A stretch of 33,382 nt of DNA, taken from assembly GCA_002402965.1 (NCBI GenBank), contig DHGW01000077.1:53168-86549 (forward strand), written 5' to 3'. The notes below the pieces were generated by a model. That model ran no database searches. It was not told where the DNA came from and worked only from the letters and a program-made list of their open reading frames with translations. The position numbers and the translations under genes were made by a program. Shown piece after piece: positions 22,662 to 30,703 of this stretch (position 1 is its first letter; the number at the start of each line of letters is the position of its first letter). The DNA comes from Bacteroidales bacterium UBA4788. Lineage in GTDB: Bacteria; Bacteroidota; Bacteroidia; Bacteroidales; VadinHA17.

Positions 22662-22669
22662 CAAATATA
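22662..22669 (-). promoter_or_regulatory. -7 promoter motif of the cytochrome operon
   Basis: TATATTTG on the minus strand matches TAnnTTTG exactly and ends 26 bp before the ATG at 22635. A TTG occurs 23 bp upstream, a little farther than usual, which would suit an activator-dependent promoter. Confidence 0.6.
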
Positions 22670-22746
22670 TCGGAATATGGATATGCCTCCCCCAAGGCAG
22701 GGTAGTATTTGGATTGGCACATGGGTGTTTCTTATCAACTGACTTG

Positions 22747-22760
22747 TTGATATTTATCAT
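22747..22760. promoter_or_regulatory. FNR-like operator upstream of the cytochrome operon
   Basis: TTGAT-ATTT-ATCAT matches TTGAT-N4-ATCAA at nine of ten fixed bases. It lies about 85 bp upstream of the -7 motif of the first operon gene. On its own a one-mismatch site is expected about once by chance in a window of this size. Its position, and the exact site near the regulator, give it weight. Confidence 0.5.
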
Positions 22761-22789
22761 CGGAAAAGGTGTCATTGGTTTACGGAGGT

Positions 22790-22996
22790 CGGCGGCAGCA
22801 GGCAGGGGTCAGCGCCGGGCGGGGTGCGGTGGTCGGCGGGGATGTCGCGGAGGGCGGAGGGCGGAGGGCGGGCCGCGAGGGTCGGTGCGGCGGGCCGCGG
22901 GTGACGGCGAAGGCGGCAGAGGGCCAACGCGGGGAAACCGCTGCTGCGGCGGCAGACAGGGGTCAGCGCCGGCAGGAGTGCCGGGCGGGCCAACGC
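22790..22996. repeat. G-rich, 80% G+C intergenic segment with internal direct repeats
   Basis: The 180 bp at 22801-22980 contain only 36 A or T bases. The 16-mer CAGGGGTCAGCGCCGG occurs at 22803-22818 and 22957-22972, each time preceded by GGCGGCAG. GGGCCAACGC occurs at 22921-22930 and 22987-22996, and GGAGGGCG-like triplet runs fill the middle. The plus strand is strongly G over C. No credible protein is encoded despite open frames on both strands. The segment separates the acyl-CoA dehydrogenase stop from the cytochrome operon promoter. Confidence 0.85.
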
Positions 22997-23019
22997 AGTG
23001 AGTACCTATCCAGGCAACG

Positions 23020-24726
23020 TCAGCTTACCTTGTAGAGACCCAGCTCCTTCTCCTCAAAGGCTGCTATAAAATCTGACTTCATCCTGTTCTCCGATATCGC
23101 CATCGGTATGAACAGCTCCACTGAAGAGGCATAGACCTGGTCACGTTGTGCGTCCTGTAAAAGCAGGTAACCCATAATAATGTTGGCGGCCATCTCTACC
23201 AGGCGGCGTGCATGAAAGTCGGTCAGCTCATTGTTCCCTGCCGCCATAACCTGTGCCACACGCTTTTCAAAGTCGTCCGTGAGCCCGGCAAGCTTCTTCT
23301 TCAGGTATTCCATCTCAGGACGAACCTCCATCTTATCGTATTCGCGGATCTGCGCAAGGTATCCACCCGTTGTCACTCCCCTGATGGCAGCCACTACCTG
23401 TAACTGCGAGGTTCCCTCGTAGATGGAGGTAATACGGGCATCGCGGTAGAGCCTCTCCACCGGGAAATCCTTGATGAAGCCTGCTCCACCGTGAATTTGC
23501 AGCGCATCATAGGCAATGCTGTTACACCACTCGCTGCTGATGAGCTTCACCAGCGGGGTGTAGATGTCCGCCAGCCTGGTGTTGACCTTCAGATCATCGC
23601 GTTCCTCTTTGGTGAGGGTGCGCTCGCCGGAGATGAATGACCATCCCTTGTAGGTGTCAACGAACCTCGCAGTCTCATAGAGCAGAGACCTCATGGCTTC
23701 AAGGCGTACCCTCATTACCGTGAGCATCTCATACACTGCGGGGAACTGGTCAATTGTCTTTCCGAACTGTTTTCTTTCAGATGCATATTTTTTTGCCTCC
23801 TCGTAGGCGGCCTGTGCGATGCCAACTGACTGTGCGCCCACTCCGAGGCGGGCACCGTTCATGAGTGACATGACATACTTGATCAGCCCCAGGCGGCGTT
23901 CACCGATAAGCTTTGCCGGGGCATTGCGGAACACCAGCTCGCATGTGGGCGAGCCCTTGATGCCCATCTTGTTCTCTATCCTCCGGACCCTGGCGCCTCC
24001 GTCAGCCTTGTCGTACACAAAGAGCGAAAGACCCCTGCCGTCGCTGGTTCCCTCTTCTGAGCGTGCCAGCACAAGAGATATCCCGGCATCGCCGTTGGTG
24101 ATGAAACGCTTCACTCCGTTGAGCAGCCAGGTACCTTTTGATTCGTCATAGTGGGCTTTCAACTGTACGGCCTGAAGGTCAGAACCAGCATCAGGCTCGG
24201 TCAGATCCATGGCAGCGGTAGCTCCCTTGTTGAAGCGTGGCAGGAACTCATCCCTGATCTCCTCCGAGGCAAACTCGAGGATGGTCTCACCGCAGTCCTG
24301 CAATCCCCATATGTTTGCAAAGCCTGCATCAGCCCTGGAGACGAGCTCTGCAGCCATGACATAGGGCACCATCGGGAAGTTCAGTCCGTCATACTTGCGG
24401 GGAAAGTTCATCCCTATCACCCCGGCCCTTGTAAGAGCCTCATGGTTCTCAAGCGTGCCGCGCGCATAGGTGACATGACCGTCAGCTACGGTGGGACCTT
24501 CGAGATCGACGTCCACGGCATTGGGAGCGATGACTTCGGAACAGATGGAGCCAATAATCTCCAGCACCCTGTCATAGTTGTCCATGGCATCCTCGAAATC
24601 GCACGGGGCATAGTCGTACTGCCCCCTGTCCCTGTAATCCATCTCCTTCAGCCTGACGATCTTTTCCATCGCCGGGTGTTTCAGGTGGAACCTGAGGTCC
24701 CTGTTGTCAGTATAGAAATTTGCCAT
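23020..24726 (-). CDS. Acyl-CoA dehydrogenase, long form with C-terminal extension
   Basis: This is a 568-aa flavoprotein that oxidises an acyl-CoA at the alpha-beta bond and passes electrons to ETF. The middle shows DLTEPDAGSDLQAVQL (FAD/substrate loop), then RKQFGKTIDQFPAVY, and the C-terminal IHGGAGFIKDFPVERLYRDAR. The catalytic base is expected at Glu437 in IYEGTSQLQ. About 130 residues follow the normal core, as in the longer acyl-CoA dehydrogenases of Bacteroidota. It is the last gene of an etfB-etfA-acd operon, 33 bp after etfA. Acyl chain preference cannot be read from the sequence. Confidence 0.95.
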   Translation of the reverse strand: MANFYTDNRDLRFHLKHPAMEKIVRLKEMDYRDRGQYDYAPCDFEDAMDNYDRVLEIIGSICSEVIAPNAVDVDLEGPTVADGHVTYARGTLENHEALTRAGVIGMNFPRKYDGLNFPMVPYVMAAELVSRADAGFANIWGLQDCGETILEFASEEIRDEFLPRFNKGATAAMDLTEPDAGSDLQAVQLKAHYDESKGTWLLNGVKRFITNGDAGISLVLARSEEGTSDGRGLSLFVYDKADGGARVRRIENKMGIKGSPTCELVFRNAPAKLIGERRLGLIKYVMSLMNGARLGVGAQSVGIAQAAYEEAKKYASERKQFGKTIDQFPAVYEMLTVMRVRLEAMRSLLYETARFVDTYKGWSFISGERTLTKEERDDLKVNTRLADIYTPLVKLISSEWCNSIAYDALQIHGGAGFIKDFPVERLYRDARITSIYEGTSQLQVVAAIRGVTTGGYLAQIREYDKMEVRPEMEYLKKKLAGLTDDFEKRVAQVMAAGNNELTDFHARRLVEMAANIIMGYLLLQDAQRDQVYASSVELFIPMAISENRMKSDFIAAFEEKELGLYKVS

Positions 24727-24759
24727 TGGTGTTGTTTTTTCTTTCAGACTGATCTTTGT

Positions 24760-25779
24760 TTACCTGGCGTTAGCCCTGTAGTGTTTGATAAGCTTTGGTA
24801 TCACCTCCGCCACATCGCCGTTGATAACATAATCGGCTATGTTGTTTATGGGTGCCATCGGGTCATTGTTGATGGCAATTATCTTGCCACTCTGGTCCAT
24901 CCCTGCGGTATGCTGTATCTGGCCTGAGATGCCGCAGGCAATATAGAGTTTCGGTCTCACCGTCACCCCTGTCTGCCCTACCTGCCGCTCATGTCCGGCA
25001 TAACCTGCATCCACGGCAGCCCTGGAGGCTGCAACCTCGCCTCCCAGCACAGAGGCCAGTTCATAGAGCAGGGCGAAGTTCTCCTTCGAGCCCATGCCGT
25101 AGCCTCCCGAAACTATTATCTGTGCCGATTTGATGTCTACCCTGCGGGGCTCGATGTGTCTCCCGAGGATTTCCACTGCAAGGTCTTCCGGCTTGATGAA
25201 TTCCCTGATATCTATCTTCTTCACCTCGCCTTTGTAGTTCTTATTGACAATCTCGCGCTTCATCACCCCCTCCCGGACCGTGGCCATTTGAGGGCGGTGA
25301 TCAGGGTTTATGATGGTGGCGATGATGTTCCCGCCAAACGCCGGCCTGATCTGGTAAAGCAGGTTTTTGTAGGTTGTGTCTGTCTTCTTTACATAATGGT
25401 CACCTGTCTCCAGCCCGGTGCAGTCGGCTGTCAGCCCGCTGTGAAGTGCGGAGGATACCCTCGGCCCGAGGTCGCGTCCCGTGGTGGTGGCGCCCATGAG
25501 GGCTATCTGGGGTTTCTCCTGTCTGAAGAGGCCCGTGATGACAGAGGTATACGGAAGGGTGCGATAGTGTTCGAGCACCGGGTCATCAGCCACATGCACC
25601 ACATCAACACCGTAGGGGAAGAGCTCGTTTTCAATACCTTCCAGCCCGCTTCCGAGGATAACTGCCTCAAGGCGGCAGCCGAGGGTGTTGGCGAGCGACC
25701 TGCCCTTGGTGAGCAGTTCCAGGCTTACTTCCGCCGGACGGCCTTCATCAAGTTCGCAAAAGACGAAAAGATTGTTCAC
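24760..25779 (-). CDS. etfA: Electron transfer flavoprotein alpha subunit
   Basis: EtfA holds the FAD that takes electrons from acyl-CoA dehydrogenase. The product is 339 aa. The C-terminal FAD domain is clear: SGGYGMGSKENFALLYELA, then GQTGVTVRPKLYIACGISG and QHTAGM, then IIAINNDPMAPI. The N-terminal domain is the usual Rossmann-like ETF fold. The start is a GTG at 25779; there is no in-frame ATG close by. It lies 23 bp after etfB and 33 bp before the acyl-CoA dehydrogenase gene. Confidence 0.97.
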   Translation of the reverse strand: MNNLFVFCELDEGRPAEVSLELLTKGRSLANTLGCRLEAVILGSGLEGIENELFPYGVDVVHVADDPVLEHYRTLPYTSVITGLFRQEKPQIALMGATTTGRDLGPRVSSALHSGLTADCTGLETGDHYVKKTDTTYKNLLYQIRPAFGGNIIATIINPDHRPQMATVREGVMKREIVNKNYKGEVKKIDIREFIKPEDLAVEILGRHIEPRRVDIKSAQIIVSGGYGMGSKENFALLYELASVLGGEVAASRAAVDAGYAGHERQVGQTGVTVRPKLYIACGISGQIQHTAGMDQSGKIIAINNDPMAPINNIADYVINGDVAEVIPKLIKHYRANAR

Positions 25780-25802
25780 TGCAACTATGTTTTATCCGTT
25801 AA

Positions 25803-26666
25803 TCAACCAATAGTATGATTCTCAAGCAGCTCCCTGACAAGCGATTCGATGTCCCTGTCGGAAGCCGTCAGGCGCTTTGATTCCTTGGCCTGGAGGATAA
25901 CGTTCTCAATCTCCTTCACCTTGGTAGGTGATCCGGAGATTCCGAGCTGTTCGGGATCGGCGCTGATTGCCTCCACACCCCATTCGGTAAGCCTAACGGC
26001 AGGGCGGCCTGCGGCGATGTAGTCAGAGCTCTCTGCCTGAAGCTCGGTGTCAGTGCGTGCATACTTGTACTTCATCAGAAGACGGGCGTTCCTGTAACGG
26101 CATGCCGGTGCAGTGCCATTCACCGTCACCACCAGCGGCAGCGGTGCTGAAACCGTCTCCACACCCCTCTCGAGCCTCCTGCGGATGATGAGCCTCCCGC
26201 CCTCAAAGTGCATCTCTTCTGCATATGTTACCTGGGGCCAACCGAGCTTCTCCGCAACCTGCGGCCCCACCTGTGCGGTGTCACCGTCAATGGCCTGCCG
26301 CCCGCCTAATACAAGGTCGGGTGCCAGCCTGCGCACTGCCAGCGCCAGCGCATACGACGTGGCCAGCGTGTCAGACCCGGCAAATGCCCTGTCAGTCAGC
26401 AGCACGCCGTCGTCGGCGCCGCGATAGAGCCCTTCGCGGATAATCTCCGCCGCCCTGACCGGACCCATTGTCAGCAGGGTCACCGTCACTCCCTCATAAC
26501 TATCCTTGATGCGCAGGGCCTGCTCCAGTGCATTCAGGTCCTCGGGATTGAAAATTGCAGGCAGTACGCTTCTGTTCACGGTGCCGTCAGCCTTCATGGC
26601 GTCAGGCCCAACATTGCGCGTATCCGGAACCTGCTTGGCAAGCACAACGATCTTGATTCCGTTCAT
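25803..26666 (-). CDS. etfB: Electron transfer flavoprotein beta subunit
   Basis: EtfB is the partner of EtfA and binds AMP or a second FAD. The product is 287 aa, slightly longer than many EtfB. It starts KIVVLAKQVPDTRNVG, has FNPEDLNALEQALRIKD, the adenine-nucleotide region DLVLGGRQAIDGDTAQVGPQ, and a C-terminal recognition region with SPTKVKEIENVIL. It is the first gene of the etfB-etfA-acd operon, with a promoter motif 23 bp upstream. Whether this ETF is of the bifurcating type cannot be settled by eye. Confidence 0.96.
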   Translation of the reverse strand: MNGIKIVVLAKQVPDTRNVGPDAMKADGTVNRSVLPAIFNPEDLNALEQALRIKDSYEGVTVTLLTMGPVRAAEIIREGLYRGADDGVLLTDRAFAGSDTLATSYALALAVRRLAPDLVLGGRQAIDGDTAQVGPQVAEKLGWPQVTYAEEMHFEGGRLIIRRRLERGVETVSAPLPLVVTVNGTAPACRYRNARLLMKYKYARTDTELQAESSDYIAAGRPAVRLTEWGVEAISADPEQLGISGSPTKVKEIENVILQAKESKRLTASDRDIESLVRELLENHTIG

Positions 26667-26688
26667 CTCATTCTCGCTTTTGAAGTGG

Positions 26689-26718
26689 CAAATATAATAA
26701 TAAAACTATACTGCAAAA
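26689..26718 (-). promoter_or_regulatory. Promoter of the etfB-etfA-acd operon
   Basis: TTTTG (26718-26714) is followed after 17 bases by TATATTTG (26696-26689) on the minus strand. The -7 element is an exact match and ends 22 bp before the etfB ATG. The spacer is a little shorter than the usual 19. Confidence 0.65.
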
Positions 26719-26768
26719 CCGGGCATCAGTGTTTTTGTAAAATGCGGTCGAAATAATATGACTGCCTA

Positions 26769-26776
26769 TATCTTTG
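26769..26776 (+). promoter_or_regulatory. Possible plus-strand -7 motif in the etfB-EamA gap
   Basis: TATCTTTG matches TAnnTTTG exactly but lies about 145 bp before the EamA start and has no TTG at -33. A second, weaker motif (TAATTTCG) occurs near 26878, closer to the gene. Otherwise the 256-bp gap between etfB and the EamA gene shows nothing I can assign. Confidence 0.35.
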
Positions 26777-26922
26777 ATTTATAGCACTATAATTCAAGCA
26801 CTCCGAGTTATAATCTCAGGCGTTCGAAAGCAGCAACTTCTTTCATGCCAGCGATGACAGGTTATCGAAAAATCCGCTAATTTCGCCGCCGACTAAATCA
26901 CTCTCTTTTTTCCCATCCTCCC

Positions 26923-27837
26923 ATGAAAGGCAGACCCTATCTTGCACTCGTTTTTTCGATGATCTTCTGGTCATTCTCCTTTGTCTGGTTCAAGATTGCC
27001 AACGAGGACTATGATCCGATTGCCATCGTGTTTATCAGGCTTTGTATTGCGATAGTCTTCCTTTCAGCATTCCTGTGGATTACGGGTCGGTTTATACGGG
27101 TAAAGAAGGGCGATCGCAAATACTTCTTCCTGCTGGCGCTGTTTGAGCCTTTCCTCTATTTCCTGGGTGAGAGCTTTGGGTTGACCTATGTCTCGTCGAC
27201 GGTAGGTTCAGTCATCATCTCAACTATACCAGTCTTCGCAGTCATCTTTGCCTGGATCATCTACCGCGAGCGACTGAAGCTCATCAACTACCTTGGTGTC
27301 ATCGTTTCGTTTGCCGGGGTTCTGATCTTCATCACAAACAGTACCGGCAGCATCGACATGAATCCCAAAGGACTGGCACTGATGTTCCTGGCAGTGATCT
27401 CCGCCGTCGGATACAACATGGTGCTGCACAAGCTAACGCACAAGTATGACCCTGTCACCATAGTCAACATGCAGAATATCATAGGTGCCATCCTCTTCCT
27501 CCCGCTCTTTCTCATCTTCGATCTCAGGGAGGTTATGGCCACGGGTATCGTGGCCGGGAGCTTCGGCTCAATAGTCCTGCTGGCAATCTTCGCCTCGTGC
27601 GGAGCATTTGTCCTGTTCGCCTATTCCGTAAAATACCTCGGCGTTGCCCGCGCCAACATCTTCAGTAACCTGATCCCGGTATTTACTGCCATCTTCGCCT
27701 GGTTCGTAGTCAGTGAAAGGCTGACAGTTCGCAACGGGATAGGTATGGCTGTGGTCATCGCCGGTCTTTTCCTCTCACAGGCAGGCAAGAACAGGAAAGC
27801 AGTGGTTGACACCGACTTCGCCGGAAGGAGTGCTTAA
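26923..27837 (+). CDS. EamA-domain (DMT superfamily) transporter
   Basis: This is a 304-aa inner membrane protein with ten hydrophobic helices in two EamA repeats of five each, as in the drug/metabolite transporter superfamily. The first repeat contains SVIISTIPVFAVIFAWIIYRE and the second NIFSNLIPVFTAIFAWFVVSE, the matching pair of motifs that defines the duplication. A short basic cytoplasmic tail ends the protein. The substrate is unknown; such proteins export amino acids, metabolites or nucleotides. It stands alone between the divergent etfB operon and porQ on the same strand. Confidence 0.92.
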   Translation: MKGRPYLALVFSMIFWSFSFVWFKIANEDYDPIAIVFIRLCIAIVFLSAFLWITGRFIRVKKGDRKYFFLLALFEPFLYFLGESFGLTYVSSTVGSVIISTIPVFAVIFAWIIYRERLKLINYLGVIVSFAGVLIFITNSTGSIDMNPKGLALMFLAVISAVGYNMVLHKLTHKYDPVTIVNMQNIIGAILFLPLFLIFDLREVMATGIVAGSFGSIVLLAIFASCGAFVLFAYSVKYLGVARANIFSNLIPVFTAIFAWFVVSERLTVRNGIGMAVVIAGLFLSQAGKNRKAVVDTDFAGRSA

Positions 27838-27883
27838 GAGCCCCGAATTCACCGTTTCTGACATGCCGTTTTGCCGGGATTGC

Positions 27884-27891
27884 TATCTTTG
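27884..27891 (+). promoter_or_regulatory. -7 promoter motif of the porQ-cmk-ispH unit
   Basis: TATCTTTG matches TAnnTTTG exactly and ends 18 bp before the ATG at 27910. It therefore argues against the longer TTG-started reading from 27871. No -33 TTG at the usual distance is seen. Confidence 0.6.
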
Positions 27892-27909
27892 TCTTCAATC
27901 AAAAGTAAG

Positions 27910-29013
27910 ATGAGGCACAGTGCCCTTTTTCTGCTTCCCGGGAATGATTCGCTGCCGGCCGGTCACATGGCTCCCGGCTGGTTTCACCGGATCACGGCCC
28001 TGCCGGCCGGTTGCAGGGCGCTCTGCCTGCTCCTGGCAGTCATTACCCTGCCGGCGGGGGGCCAGACCGGGGGTGACAACACCTATGAGTTCCTTAACCT
28101 CAGCCATTCAGCTTTTGCTACCGCCACAGGCGGGATAACCGTGTCAGAGGGGCGCGGCGATCTGAGCCTGCCCTACTTCAATCCCGCACTGCTTGGCAGC
28201 ACGATGGACAACAGTGTCTCTCTCAGCTTTTCCTCATGGTTTGCAGGCATTCGTTACGGTTATGCTTCATATGCCATGGACACGGAAAAGGCAGGCACCT
28301 TTGCAGGAGGGTTGAGCTTCATCAGCCACGGCAGGTTCACCGAGGCCGATGAAGCAGGCAATATCACCGGCAGCTTCACGGCAGCCGAATACGGATTCAA
28401 CCTGATATGGTCAATGCAGATAGACTCCTCCTTCACCGCCGGGATCAATCTCAAACCTGTTCTGTCGCATCTCGAGCGCTATTTCTCTGCAGGACTCTGT
28501 GTGGATATCGGCGCAGCCTACCACAATGAACAGTTGTTGCTTGACGCGGGACTGGTTATCCGTAATGCAGGTTTTCAGATTAAGAGTTACACCGGACAGG
28601 GCGGCGAATCCCTCCCCTTTGAGATAATCGCCGGTGCCACAAAGAGGCTGGCACACGCCCCCTTCAGCTTCTCACTGACGCTTAAGCACCTTGAGAAGCC
28701 TGACCTGACCTATGATTATGACCCTGAAGATGAGAACAGTCCGGGCGGATTCGGGGAAGATGTACTTCGTCACCTGGTGTTCGGGGTGGAGCTCGTACCC
28801 TCCGGGGCGTTCTGGATTGGTGCCGGCCTGAACTACCAGCGCAGGGCGGAGATGCGTACTGAACAGCGCACCGGGATGGCAGGATTCACAGCAGGATTCG
28901 GGATCCGTACCAAAGCCTTCGAGCTCGGCTACGGGCATGATGCCTTCCATCCTGCAGGCGGGTCGAACCACCTGACGGTGACACTGAGACCCGAAAAAAT
29001 GTTTAAGAAATAA
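27910..29013 (+). CDS. porQ: Type IX secretion system protein PorQ
   Basis: PorQ is an outer membrane protein that, with PorU, PorV and PorZ, belongs to the attachment complex of the Bacteroidota type IX secretion system. From the ATG at 27910 the product is 367 aa; the ATG at 27967 would place the hydrophobic signal (ALCLLLAVITLPAGGQ) nearer the start. The mature part opens NTYEFLNLSHSAFATATGG and has the PorQ-type FNPALLGSTMDNSVSLSF, SFISHGRFTEADEAGNITGS and AHAPFSFSLTLKHLEKPDLTY regions, with strands to the end. The downstream order cmk-ispH is as in other Bacteroidales. It implies that this organism has a type IX system elsewhere. Confidence 0.92.
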   Translation: MRHSALFLLPGNDSLPAGHMAPGWFHRITALPAGCRALCLLLAVITLPAGGQTGGDNTYEFLNLSHSAFATATGGITVSEGRGDLSLPYFNPALLGSTMDNSVSLSFSSWFAGIRYGYASYAMDTEKAGTFAGGLSFISHGRFTEADEAGNITGSFTAAEYGFNLIWSMQIDSSFTAGINLKPVLSHLERYFSAGLCVDIGAAYHNEQLLLDAGLVIRNAGFQIKSYTGQGGESLPFEIIAGATKRLAHAPFSFSLTLKHLEKPDLTYDYDPEDENSPGGFGEDVLRHLVFGVELVPSGAFWIGAGLNYQRRAEMRTEQRTGMAGFTAGFGIRTKAFELGYGHDAFHPAGGSNHLTVTLRPEKMFKK

Positions 29014-29061
29014 CCTTCGCTGAACCTAAACGGCGGCGTTTCGTTTTACACTGAAGAGAGA

Positions 29062-29766
29062 ATGGGAAAAAGGAATAGGAAGATAATAATCACCATAGAC
29101 GGCTACTCGTCATGTGGGAAAAGCACCTTCGCGAAAGCAATAGCCACTGAGCTGAAGTATATCTATATCGACTCCGGCGCCATGTACAGGGCCGTGACCC
29201 TCTTCGCCCTGCGGCACGGGCTGGTGACAGGAGGTGTGGCTGATGAAGAGCGGATCCTCGGAGCTATGCCGGAGATCAGCATCTCCTTCAGGCCAGACCT
29301 TGAGACGGGCTTCCCGGCCACATATCTCAACGGCGAAAAGGTGGAGAGGGAGATACGTGACCGTGAGGTCTCCAACAATGTGAGTCCCGTCAGTACCATC
29401 GCGGGTGTCCGGGCAAGGCTCGTGGAACTGCAGCGGGCAATGGGCGAAGGCGGCGGGGTGGTGATGGACGGTCGCGATATCGGCACGGTAGTCTTTCCCG
29501 ATGCGGAGCTGAAGATATTCATGACCGCCCGGCCCGGGGTACGGGCACAGAGGCGTTACCTCGAGCTGGTCAGCAAGGGGTTGCCTGCCGACCGTGAGGC
29601 AGTGGTGAAAAATATAACCGACCGTGACCGCATCGACTCCTCGAGGGAGGCAAGCCCGCTGCGCCGTGCCGGCGATGCGGTGATACTCGATAACAGTGAC
29701 ATGACTCCCGAAGAGCAGATGGTCTGGTTCAGGGAGCTCTACCAAAGGAGGATGAATGAAAGTTGA
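29062..29766 (+). CDS. cmk: Cytidylate kinase
   Basis: Cmk phosphorylates CMP and dCMP. The product is 234 aa. The P-loop GYSSCGKST (about 14-22) has the form seen in Bacteroidota rather than GPAGSGKST. Other family motifs are YIDSGAMYRAVTLFAL, the acceptor-binding VVMDGRDIGTVVFPDA, LKIFMTA, and RDRIDSSREASPL near the end. It lies 48 bp after porQ, and its 3' end overlaps ispH by 11 bp. A strong AAAGGAGG (29744-29751) inside its last codons serves as the ribosome-binding site of ispH. Confidence 0.96.
   Translation: MGKRNRKIIITIDGYSSCGKSTFAKAIATELKYIYIDSGAMYRAVTLFALRHGLVTGGVADEERILGAMPEISISFRPDLETGFPATYLNGEKVEREIRDREVSNNVSPVSTIAGVRARLVELQRAMGEGGGVVMDGRDIGTVVFPDAELKIFMTARPGVRAQRRYLELVSKGLPADREAVVKNITDRDRIDSSREASPLRRAGDAVILDNSDMTPEEQMVWFRELYQRRMNES
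29744..29751 (+). promoter_or_regulatory. Shine-Dalgarno site of ispH inside cmk
   Basis: AAAGGAGG lies 4 bp before the ATG at 29756 and within the cmk coding region. A strong Shine-Dalgarno is uncommon in Bacteroidota, and this one fixes the overlapping ispH start. Confidence 0.7.
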
Positions 29767-30631
29767 CATTGAACCGGGATCAGGATTCTGTTTCGGCGTG
29801 GAGAACGCCGTGAAGATTGCGGAAGAAGCCCTCAGGGAAGGAGAAACAGTTTATTCCCTCGGTGAGATAGTACATAATGACATCGAGGTAGCCCGGTTGA
29901 CTGACCTCGGATTACAGACAATCACCTACGAAGAATTCGAAAAGCTGCGCGACTGCAAGGTGCTGGTCAGGGCTCACGGAGAGCCGCCTTCGACCTACGC
30001 GAAGGCAGGAGAGAATAACATTAGTATTATAGACGCCACCTGTCCGATAGTGCGATCCATGCAGGAGAAGATCAGGAAAGTGGCCGATGTTTCCCGCCTG
30101 GAGAAAGGTCAGATAGTGATCTACGGCAAGGAGGGTCATGCCGAGGTGATAGGGCTCTTGGGTGCGGCAGGGCCCAGGGGAATACTTGTCACAGGCAAGG
30201 AGGACCTGGGCAGGATCGACTTCACCAGACCGGTCTTCCTCTTCGCTCAGACCACTAAGAGCAAGATCCAGTACGAGGTGGTGGCAGAGATCATCAGGCT
30301 GAACATGGAAAAGGTATCGGCAGAGCATCCCGGGAATACTCTCAAGGTGCACAATACTATCTGCAGGCAGGTATCGGGACGTGAGCCAAAGCTCAGGGAC
30401 TTTTCGCGACAGCATAATGTGATTATTTTCGTCAGCGGCAGGAAGAGTTCAAATGGCAGGATGCTGTTTGGTGTGTGCAGGAAGGAGAACCCGCGGTCCC
30501 ATTTTATTTCGGCACCTGAAGAGCTTAAAAGCGAATGGTTCAGGGATGCATCAAGCGCCGGCATATGCGGAGCCACATCCACCCCGAGATGGCTCATACA
30601 GGAAGTTGCAGAAATTGTAAGAGGGTTATGA
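29756..30631 (+). CDS. ispH: 4-hydroxy-3-methylbut-2-enyl diphosphate reductase
   Basis: IspH (LytB) makes IPP and DMAPP from HMBPP in the last step of the MEP isoprenoid pathway. The product is 291 aa. The three iron-sulfur ligands are present: Cys12 (GFCFGV), Cys96 (DATCPIV) and Cys203 (NTICRQ). So are the substrate histidines His40, His74 and His128 and the C-terminal ICGATSTP loop. It overlaps cmk by 11 bp and has its own strong Shine-Dalgarno. pfkA follows after 72 bp with its own promoter. Confidence 0.97.
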   Translation: MKVDIEPGSGFCFGVENAVKIAEEALREGETVYSLGEIVHNDIEVARLTDLGLQTITYEEFEKLRDCKVLVRAHGEPPSTYAKAGENNISIIDATCPIVRSMQEKIRKVADVSRLEKGQIVIYGKEGHAEVIGLLGAAGPRGILVTGKEDLGRIDFTRPVFLFAQTTKSKIQYEVVAEIIRLNMEKVSAEHPGNTLKVHNTICRQVSGREPKLRDFSRQHNVIIFVSGRKSSNGRMLFGVCRKENPRSHFISAPEELKSEWFRDASSAGICGATSTPRWLIQEVAEIVRGL

Positions 30632-30649
30632 TATTGTTACTGGCACGGA

Positions 30650-30679
30650 TTGTGAATGCCTGAAATTGTAGTAATTTCG
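30650..30679 (+). promoter_or_regulatory. Promoter of pfkA
   Basis: TTG (30650-30652) is followed after exactly 19 bases by TAATTTCG (30672-30679), one mismatch from TAnnTTTG. It ends 24 bp before the pfkA ATG. Confidence 0.65.
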
Positions 30680-30703
30680 CACCGTCAATAAACAGTTTTT
30701 ACA

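Noticed and set aside
22636..22722. Longer start of the monoheme lipoprotein at 22722
   Set aside because: The extra 29 residues precede a perfect lipoprotein signal and overlap the TATATTTG promoter motif.
22714..23035. Overlapping plus- and minus-strand frames of 70-95 codons in the G+C-rich segment
   Set aside because: Extreme G+C removes stop codons in every frame; the translations are low-complexity Gly/Arg/Ala/Pro with no motif.
29024..29050. Terminator between porQ and cmk
   Set aside because: Only a 5-bp AAACG/CGTTT stem with a short T tract; cmk has no separate promoter, so the genes are more likely co-transcribed.
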